Shown piece by piece: positions 58,740 through 64,000 of a stretch of 64,000 nucleotides of DNA. Under the pieces are notes generated by a model, which saw nothing but the letters and a program-made list of their open reading frames with translations, was not told the origin of the DNA and searched no databases. Source of the stretch: Bordetella bronchialis (GTDB lineage: Bacteria > Pseudomonadota > Gammaproteobacteria > Burkholderiales > Burkholderiaceae_B); the NCBI RefSeq assembly GCF_001676705.1, contig NZ_CP016170.1:1798001-1862000 (forward strand), written 5' to 3'. The position numbers and the translations under genes were made by a program. Within the stretch, counting starts at the first letter, position 1. The number at the start of each line of letters is the position of its first letter.

Positions 58740-59726
58740 TCAGTCCAGCTTGACGCCGGTTTCCTTGATGATCTCCTGGTAGCGCGTGCGTTCGGCCGCC
58801 AGGAATTGCGTGAACTGTTCGACGCTGTTGGGCTTTATCACGGCGCCTTCGGCCTCCAGCCTTTGCTTGGTTTCCGGATCGGCGATGATGGCGTTGACCT
58901 CGGTATTCAGCTTCTGGACGATGTCGGCCGGCGTGCCCTTGGGCGCGAACAATCCGCCCCACAGGCTGAAGGAAAAGCCCGGCAGGCCAGACTCCGCCAC
59001 CGTGGGTACCTTGGGCAGGGCCGGCGAACGCTCCAGCGTGGACACGGCGATCGGCTTGAGCGTGCCGCTCTTGAAGTGCGGCAGCACGCCCGGCGCGCCG
59101 GAGAAGAACATATCGACGTGATTGCCCAGCAGGTCGCTCAGCGCCGCGCCGCCGCCCTTGTAGGGAACGTGTGTCAGCTTGGCGCCGGTCTTGAACGCCA
59201 GCGCGGCGGCGGCCAGATGCCCCGGCGTGCCGGTGCCAGACGAGGCGTAGTTGTAGCCCTGCGGGCGCTGCTTGCTCTGCGCGACCATCTCCTGCACCGT
59301 ATTGAACGGCGCCGAGGGGTGGGCCGACAGTACCAGCGGCGAATCGCCCACCAGTACCACGGGCAGCAGGTTTTCCGGTTTGTAGTTCAGGGTGCTGGAA
59401 AGCAGCGGCGTGACGACGATCTCGCCGGTCTGTCCCAGCAGCAGGATGCTGCCGTCGGACGGCGCGTCGGAGACATAGCGCGCGCCGATGGCGCCGCTCG
59501 CGCCCGGGCGGTTCTCGACGATGAAGGTCTGGCCCAGGCGGGTGGTCAGCTTTTCCGCGATCAGGCGGGCGAAGACGTCGCCGGATCCGCCAGGCGCGTA
59601 CGGCACGATGATGCGGACGGTCTTGTCCGGATAAGCCGCCTGCGCGCCGGCGTGCAGGCCCATGGCCGCGGCCGCGCAGAATGCGGCCGCCAGGAATCGG
59701 CGCCTGGTCGAGGGAATAGCCTTCAT
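58740..59726 (-). CDS. Bug-type tricarboxylate transport receptor
   Basis: A 328-aa periplasmic binding protein of the TTT/Bug family, abundant in Bordetella relatives. The signal peptide has a twin-arginine-like start (STRRRFLAAAFCAAAA) and an AQA cleavage site. The mature protein shows YPDKTVRIIVPYAPGGSGDVFARLIAEKL, NRPGASGAIGARYV, YASSGTGTPGHLAAAALAF and HVPYKGGGAALSDLLG, all Bug hallmarks for carboxylate binding. It probably captures a carboxylated substrate that the adjacent hydrolase then processes. An AT-rich palindrome and a minisatellite lie upstream. Confidence 0.93.
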   Translation of the reverse strand: MKAIPSTRRRFLAAAFCAAAAMGLHAGAQAAYPDKTVRIIVPYAPGGSGDVFARLIAEKLTTRLGQTFIVENRPGASGAIGARYVSDAPSDGSILLLGQTGEIVVTPLLSSTLNYKPENLLPVVLVGDSPLVLSAHPSAPFNTVQEMVAQSKQRPQGYNYASSGTGTPGHLAAAALAFKTGAKLTHVPYKGGGAALSDLLGNHVDMFFSGAPGVLPHFKSGTLKPIAVSTLERSPALPKVPTVAESGLPGFSFSLWGGLFAPKGTPADIVQKLNTEVNAIIADPETKQRLEAEGAVIKPNSVEQFTQFLAAERTRYQEIIKETGVKLD

Positions 59727-59851
59727 GGAATGTCTCCTACGGGTGGCCGCGGATGGCCGATGGTCGGATGGGGATTCGATTCTTCTGCCCGGCGCCGCCC
59801 GTGCGGGGACGCCGGAGGGGAATGCAATCTTCGTTTTTATATATTTTTGCA

Positions 59852-59865
59852 TACATAAATATGTA
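59852..59865. promoter_or_regulatory. Palindrome upstream of the Bug gene
   Basis: TACATA-AA-TATGTA is a perfect 6-bp inverted repeat in an unusually AT-rich patch (59830-59875), 126 bp before the minus-strand Bug start. The patch also contains TATATA stretches suitable for a promoter. It is a candidate operator for the GntR/FCD regulator at 57.2 kb. Confidence 0.5.
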
Positions 59866-59930
59866 GAACAAACCCGCATCGGGCTGCCCGATCGCGCCGG
59901 GCCATCTCCCGCCGTGCCGTACGCCTGCGC

Positions 59931-60125
59931 GCCATATCGCCGGGCCATATCGCCCGGCCATATCGGCAGGCCATATCGGCAGGCCATATCGGCAGGCCAT
60001 ATCGGCAGGCCATATCGGCAGGCCATATCGGCAGGCCATATCGGCAGGCCATATCGGCAGGCCATATCGGCAGGCCATATCGGCAGGCCATATCCCCAGG
60101 CCATATCGCCGGGCCATTTCCCGCA
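59931..60125. repeat. 13-bp minisatellite, 15 copies
   Basis: The unit is GCCATATCGGCAG. Fourteen copies carry GCCATATC, ten of them (59957-60086) identical, with variants at both ends and a fifteenth degenerate copy. As 13 is not a multiple of three, all three frames on each strand read the same 13-residue repeat and lack stops, producing long shadow ORFs. The rest of the 550-bp gap 59727-60276 holds the AT-rich palindromic patch and, at its end, AGGAGAG for the next gene. Confidence 0.95.
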
Positions 60126-60276
60126 CGACATATCCCTTCACGCCAGCCGGAGACCGCCCGGTCCGGTCACACGTTAGCGGTATCATGGACGGTTCGCGGC
60201 GCATCGCCCGTGTGACCCGCGCAACAGCACGGGGAATCAGGCGGACGGTCGCTCAAAGAATCATAGGAGAGAGAAC

Positions 60277-61860
60277 GTGAGCACCCCCATCACCGGCGAA
60301 ATCCTTATCGGGCAGCGTGCCGTCGACAACGGCCAGCGCAGCCTCCAGGCGGTCAACCCCGCCACGGGCGAAACCCTGTCGCCCAGCTTCGCGCAGGCCG
60401 GGCCGGCCGAGGTCGAACAGGCCTGCGCGCTGGCCTGGGCCGCCTTCGATGCCTACCGCGAAACGTCCCTGGAAAGCCGCGCCCGCTTCCTGGAAGCCAT
60501 CGGCGAGCAGATCATGCAGCTGGGGCAGCCGCTGATCGATCGCGCCGTTGCCGAAACCGCGCTGCCGCCTGCCCGCATCGAAGGCGAACGCGCGCGTACC
60601 GTCGGCCAACTGCGGCTGTTCGCGCAGGTGGTGCGCGCCGGCGAATTCCTGGATGTGCGCGTGGATCCCGCCATGCCGGATCGCCAGCCGCTGCCCCGGC
60701 CGGACCTGCGCCTGCGCAACATCGCCCTGGGGCCGGTCGCGGTCTTCGGCGCCAGCAACTTCCCGCTGGCCTTTTCGGTGGCGGGCGGCGATACGGCCTC
60801 CGCGCTGGCCGCCGGCTGCCCGGTGGTGGTGAAAGGCCATCCCGCGCATCCGGGCACCGGCGAGCTGGTCGGGCGCGCCATCCAGGCCGCCGCCCGCGAA
60901 TGCGGCATGCCGGAGGGCGTGTTCTCGCTGCTGCTGGGCGGCATCGAAACCGGCGCCGCGCTAGTGCAGGACGAGCGCATCAAGGCCGTGGGATTCACCG
61001 GCTCGCGTGGCGGCGGCCTGGCCCTGGTCGATATCGCGTCCAAGCGGCGCGAACCCATACCCGTGTTCGCCGAAATGAGCAGCATCAACCCGGTGTTCCT
61101 CTTTCCCGCGGCCCTGGCCGCGCGCGCGGAAGAACTGGGCAAGGCATTCGTCGCTTCCCTGACCATGGGGGCGGGGCAGTTCTGCACCAATCCCGGCATC
61201 GTCGTGGCCCTGGAAAGCCCGGACCTGGACCGCTTCCTGAAGGCGGCCGACGCGGCATTGTCCGCCCATGTGCCCAGCGCCATGCTGACGCCCGGCATAC
61301 ACAGCGCCTATGAAAAAGGCGTGCAGGCCCTGGAAAAGGCCGAAGGCGTGCAGGTGTGCGCCCGCGGCGGCACCGGCGACGGCCCCAATCGCGGCCGCGC
61401 CGCCGTGTTCTCCACCTCCATCGGCAACTTCCTGTCGCACGAGTCGCTGCAGCAGGAGGTATTCGGCGCCTCCAGCATGGTGGTGCGCTGCAAGTCGGTG
61501 GACGATATGCGGCAGGTCGCCGAGCGCATCGAAGGCCAACTGACCGTCACCCTGCACCTGGACGAGCCGGATTACGAGAAGGCGCGTGCCCTGGTGCCCG
61601 TACTGGAGCGCAAGGCCGGCCGCATCCTGGCCAACGGCTGGCCCACCGGCGTGGAAGTCGCGCATGCCATGGTGCATGGCGGCCCCTACCCGGCGACCTC
61701 GGACAGCCGCTTCACGTCCGTGGGCACCCTGGCGATCCGCCGCTTCCTGCGGCCGGTCAGCTATCAGGCGCTGCCGCCGCAATTGCTGCCGGAAACCCTG
61801 CGTCCGGAAAACCTGGCGCGTGTGCCGCGCCTGGAAGACGGCAAGCGCCTGCTGCCCTGA
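60277..61860 (+). CDS. Aldehyde dehydrogenase, 2-oxoglutarate semialdehyde dehydrogenase-like
   Basis: Oxidises 2,5-dioxopentanoate (alpha-ketoglutaric semialdehyde) to 2-oxoglutarate, the last step of hydroxyproline, aldarate and pentose routes. The 527-aa protein fits the KGSADH group. It has [53 protein letters not shown], the general base Glu in [11 protein letters not shown] and the catalytic Cys in [10 protein letters not shown] (about C303). GTG 60277 has a clear AGGAGAG site. It is read alone on this strand. A 4-hydroxyproline epimerase-like gene at 4.8 kb could feed the same pathway. Confidence 0.9.
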   Translation: MSTPITGEILIGQRAVDNGQRSLQAVNPATGETLSPSFAQAGPAEVEQACALAWAAFDAYRETSLESRARFLEAIGEQIMQLGQPLIDRAVAETALPPARIEGERARTVGQLRLFAQVVRAGEFLDVRVDPAMPDRQPLPRPDLRLRNIALGPVAVFGASNFPLAFSVAGGDTASALAAGCPVVVKGHPAHPGTGELVGRAIQAAARECGMPEGVFSLLLGGIETGAALVQDERIKAVGFTGSRGGGLALVDIASKRREPIPVFAEMSSINPVFLFPAALAARAEELGKAFVASLTMGAGQFCTNPGIVVALESPDLDRFLKAADAALSAHVPSAMLTPGIHSAYEKGVQALEKAEGVQVCARGGTGDGPNRGRAAVFSTSIGNFLSHESLQQEVFGASSMVVRCKSVDDMRQVAERIEGQLTVTLHLDEPDYEKARALVPVLERKAGRILANGWPTGVEVAHAMVHGGPYPATSDSRFTSVGTLAIRRFLRPVSYQALPPQLLPETLRPENLARVPRLEDGKRLLP

Positions 61861-61902
61861 CGGTCGCGGCGCGCCGCGCCGGTCGACGATCGCGCGCGGC
61901 GC

Positions 61903-63630
61903 TCAGCGTGCCGCGGGTTGATGTACCTGGTCCGGCCAGTCCGCCATGGCGGGTGTGACGGCCCGGGTGGATCGCGAGGTATCGAAGGGAGCCTGAGCGG
62001 CAGCGGCCGCTCCGCCGCCCTGGGCCGGATCGGCATGATTGGCGGGCGCCGCAGGTCCGCCGGCCGGCGAGGCCCCCGGCTTCGCGGCGCTCAGGCGGGC
62101 GTTCAATGCCGTGTCCGGCCGCGTGGCCGGACGCCCGGGCGCGACGACGGGACGCGCCGGCCCCGCGGTGGGAGGCGCCTCCGGCTTGCCCGCGGCTGCG
62201 GGCGATCCCGCCGTATCGGTTTGAGCCGCGCCAGCCACCGGCTTGGCAAGGGGCGCGGGCCCGGCGGCCGCCGCGCTTGCCCGGCCGGCCTGCACGCGCA
62301 GGCGGCGGATCTGTTCATCCAGCGGCTGCAGGCGCGCGCCCGTCGCGTAGACGAAACGGTCCATGACCAGGCGTCCGTCGGCATGGCCGGTGTAGCCCAG
62401 GAAAATCCCCAGCGTGGCCTGGTGGTCGAGGTTCCGGTATTCGATGGTGCCGAAGGGCGTGGGCACCTGCAGCCGGCGGAAGGCGGCCGCCACGGCATCG
62501 CGGTCCGGCGTGCCGGCGCGCTTCAGTGCCTCCGCGATGGAGCGCAGGGCGGAATAGCCCAGCACCGAGGCCATGCCGGGCGCATCGCCATAGCGTTCGC
62601 GGTAGGCCTGGACAAAGGCCTGGTTCTCTGGCGTATCGACCGCGTCGCGGGGATATCCCGTGACGATCCAGCCGTCCGGTATGCCGGGCTCGGGCGTCGC
62701 CCCGGCGCCGGCCGCGGGCGCGTCCTTGGCGATGGCGTCGTCCAGCGCGGCGATGTTCTCGGGGTCGCCCGTGAACAGGGAAACGACGCCCATTCCGTCG
62801 AAAAGGTGTGCCGCCGCGCCCGCCCGTGCCAATGCGGCGAGCTCTGCGCCGGTCAGCATGTTGAAGAGGGCCTCGGGCCTGGCCTCGGCCACGGCGGCCA
62901 CGGTCGCCTTGGCGTCGAACCTGCCCGGCGCGACGGCCTGTTCGGCGACGAATTCGGTCTTGGACTGGAAGGTCTTCATCAGGCCCTTGAAGGCCTCCGC
63001 GGTGGCCCGGTCGGACTCGGTGTCCTGGTAGACCAGCGCCCAGCGCAATTTGCGCAGGCCCAGCGCCTTGGGCGCCACCGCCGCGGCCTGCATCCAGGCA
63101 CCCGGCCGCAGGCGGAAGGTGTAGGCGTTGCCTTCCTGCCAGGTCAGCCGCTGCGTCAAGGGCGCCACGGCCAGGTACGGCACCCTGTCCGTATCGGCAT
63201 AGCGCGAGATCGCCAGGCTGGCCTCGGAGGAATAGCCGCCGAACAGCGCCGCCACGCCGTCCTTTTCGACCAGCGTCCGCGCCGCCGCGACGGCATCCTC
63301 GGCCACGCCATGGTCGTCGCGCGAGCGGACCTCCAGCTTGCGGCCCAGCACGCCGCCCTCGGCGTTGATCTGTTCCAGCGCCAGCATCCAGCCTTGGCGG
63401 TATGGCTGCGCGAAAGCGGGCAAGGCCTTGTAGGTGTTGATTTCGCCGATACGCAGGGGCGGCGGCGCGGCGGGCTGCGCGGGCGGCCGACCGCGGGCGC
63501 CCGCCGCGGTCTTGGCCGCGCCGGTGGCGGCGGCCGGCGGCGCGGACAGCAGCGCCACGCCGGCGCACAGCAGCGCGCACAGGGCAAGGCGCCATGCCCG
63601 CCAGGCGGAGGGACGAAAAAAAGCCGACAT
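61903..63630 (-). CDS. LivJ-like ABC transporter substrate-binding protein
   Basis: A 575-aa periplasmic type I binding protein. A signal peptide (about 1-34) and Ala/Pro-rich stretch lead to a Peripla_BP_6 domain (about 55-420) with LRIGEINTYKALPAFAQPYRQGWMLALEQINAEGGVLGRKLE and LFGGYSSEASLA. The C-terminal 150 residues are Ala/Pro/Gly-rich low complexity, unusual for this family. The only good starts are ATG 63630, which lies inside the rpmG terminator hairpin, and ATG 63666. No permease or ATPase genes are adjacent. Confidence 0.85.
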   Translation of the reverse strand: MSAFFRPSAWRAWRLALCALLCAGVALLSAPPAAATGAAKTAAGARGRPPAQPAAPPPLRIGEINTYKALPAFAQPYRQGWMLALEQINAEGGVLGRKLEVRSRDDHGVAEDAVAAARTLVEKDGVAALFGGYSSEASLAISRYADTDRVPYLAVAPLTQRLTWQEGNAYTFRLRPGAWMQAAAVAPKALGLRKLRWALVYQDTESDRATAEAFKGLMKTFQSKTEFVAEQAVAPGRFDAKATVAAVAEARPEALFNMLTGAELAALARAGAAAHLFDGMGVVSLFTGDPENIAALDDAIAKDAPAAGAGATPEPGIPDGWIVTGYPRDAVDTPENQAFVQAYRERYGDAPGMASVLGYSALRSIAEALKRAGTPDRDAVAAAFRRLQVPTPFGTIEYRNLDHQATLGIFLGYTGHADGRLVMDRFVYATGARLQPLDEQIRRLRVQAGRASAAAAGPAPLAKPVAGAAQTDTAGSPAAAGKPEAPPTAGPARPVVAPGRPATRPDTALNARLSAAKPGASPAGGPAAPANHADPAQGGGAAAAAQAPFDTSRSTRAVTPAMADWPDQVHQPAAR

Positions 63631-63645
63631 TGCTGTCGGCTTTTT
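63616..63645. terminator. Bidirectional-type terminator after rpmG
   Basis: A 7-bp perfect stem (GCCGACA/TGTCGGC) with a TTGC loop is flanked by seven A on one side and five T on the other. It can terminate minus-strand rpmG transcripts (seven U) and, more weakly, plus-strand ones. The start codon of the LivJ-like gene is within it. Confidence 0.88.
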
Positions 63646-63730
63646 CGTGTGGAAACCCAGGTTCATCCCGGCGTGCTCGCTGGCGATCCGCGTGGCGGCG
63701 GCGCTAGGCGCGATGATCCCGTCGGCTCGA

Positions 63731-63901
63731 TTACTTGAGCTTGGTTTCCTTGTAGTCCACGTGCTTGCGCGCGACCGGATCAAACTTCTTGATCAGCATT
63801 TTTTCCGGCATCGTGCGCTTGTTCTTGGTGGTGGTGTAGAAGTGTCCCGTGCCGGCGGTCGACTCGAGCTTGATCTTTTCGCGGTTGCCTTTGGCTGCCA
63901 T
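63731..63901 (-). CDS. rpmG: 50S ribosomal protein L33
   Basis: A 56-aa ribosomal protein, the length of betaproteobacterial L33. It starts [20 protein letters not shown] and ends [17 protein letters not shown]. It lacks the zinc-binding Cys pairs of the C+ form, so it is a C- (zinc-independent) type. A good AGGAG ribosome-binding site precedes ATG 63901. It follows rpmB by 35 bp and is closed by a strong terminator. Confidence 0.98.
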   Translation of the reverse strand: MAAKGNREKIKLESTAGTGHFYTTTKNKRTMPEKMLIKKFDPVARKHVDYKETKLK

Positions 63902-63936
63902 GTCGTACTCCTGGATAGTCTGTGGGCGGGGATGCC

Positions 63937-64000
63937 TTAGATCGATTCACCGCGGGCGCGCAGTTCGGCGACAACGGCGTCGATGCCTTTCTTGTCGATG
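63937..64000 (-). CDS. rpmB: 50S ribosomal protein L28, C-terminal part
   Basis: The window edge cuts this gene. The last 20 codons read [20 protein letters not shown], the usual L28 C-terminus, and end in TAA. Position directly upstream of rpmG confirms the rpmB-rpmG operon. Confidence 0.93.
   Translation of the reverse strand, partial: IDKKGIDAVVAELRARGESI

Noticed and set aside
59931..60125. CRISPR array
   Set aside because: Units are directly contiguous 13-mers with no spacers and no cas genes nearby.
59737..60204. Long ORFs on both strands through the minisatellite, repeating a 13-residue peptide
   Set aside because: A stop-free 13-bp unit automatically opens all frames. There is no ribosome-binding site or plausible protein outside the repeat.

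Overview
The window is GC-rich, densely coded bacterial chromosome. It looks like an Alcaligenaceae-type betaproteobacterium (Bordetella/Achromobacter relatives). This rests on the leuS-lptE-holA-proA order, a Bug-type tricarboxylate receptor, a KGG-repeat protein, pyrG-eno-ftsB, ETF-ubiquinone oxidoreductase and the many acyl/acetyl-CoA-handling genes. I saw no rRNA, tRNA, insertion sequence, prophage or CRISPR array. The family assignments come from reading motifs in the translated sequence; no database search was run.

Layout. 0.1-0.8 kb: NlpC/P60 lipoprotein. 1.1-5.8 kb: prpE, a GlcG/HbpS-like protein, a UMF1-type MFS transporter and a 4-hydroxyproline epimerase-like gene. 5.9-8.3 kb: LemA plus two TPM-domain membrane proteins. 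8.3-9.4 kb: an unrecognised 377-aa protein, back to back with acs (9.7-11.6 kb). 11.8-14.7 kb: EamA exporter, threonine aldolase and an unusual GntR regulator with two winged helices. 14.8-19.4 kb: SDR and ETF-QO on the minus strand, then a hotdog thioesterase and 3-oxoacid CoA-transferase A/B on the plus strand. 19.6-22.7 kb: a ybhP-clsB-ybhN membrane-lipid operon.

22.8-34.4 kb is the most coherent accessory block: an RpiR/SIS regulator with a perfect palindromic operator candidate, isoaspartyl peptidase, a GsiABCD-type peptide ABC importer, a DmpA-like P1 peptidase, a DppA-like M55 D-aminopeptidase and an aminopeptidase P. Every hydrolase here cuts bonds that ordinary aminopeptidases handle badly (isoaspartyl, D-residues, X-Pro), so I propose salvage of recalcitrant or cell-wall-derived peptides.

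34.5-55.4 kb is mostly housekeeping: pyrG, eno, ftsB, a lone TadE-like protein, hslO, a gamma carbonic anhydrase, an acyl-CoA synthetase, an LpxH-like phosphatase, RDD, a previously easy-to-miss 59-aa ORF, pxpBC, an RlmL-like methyltransferase, hemJ, proA, holA, lptE, leuS and a KGG protein. 55.5-57.8 kb holds a peroxide module (ohr, ohrR) with two matching operator candidates. 57.9-61.9 kb holds an amidohydrolase, a Bug receptor and an aldehyde dehydrogenase, separated by a striking 13-bp minisatellite. The window ends with a LivJ-like receptor gene whose start codon lies inside the rpmG terminator, then rpmG and the 3' end of rpmB.

Non-coding signals are frequent. There are perfect GC hairpins between cistrons (gsiB/gsiC, pyrG/eno, eno/ftsB), two copies of a lac-operator-like 16-mer 28 kb apart just upstream of start codons, palindromes in front of regulator-linked operons, and four tandem-repeat tracts.
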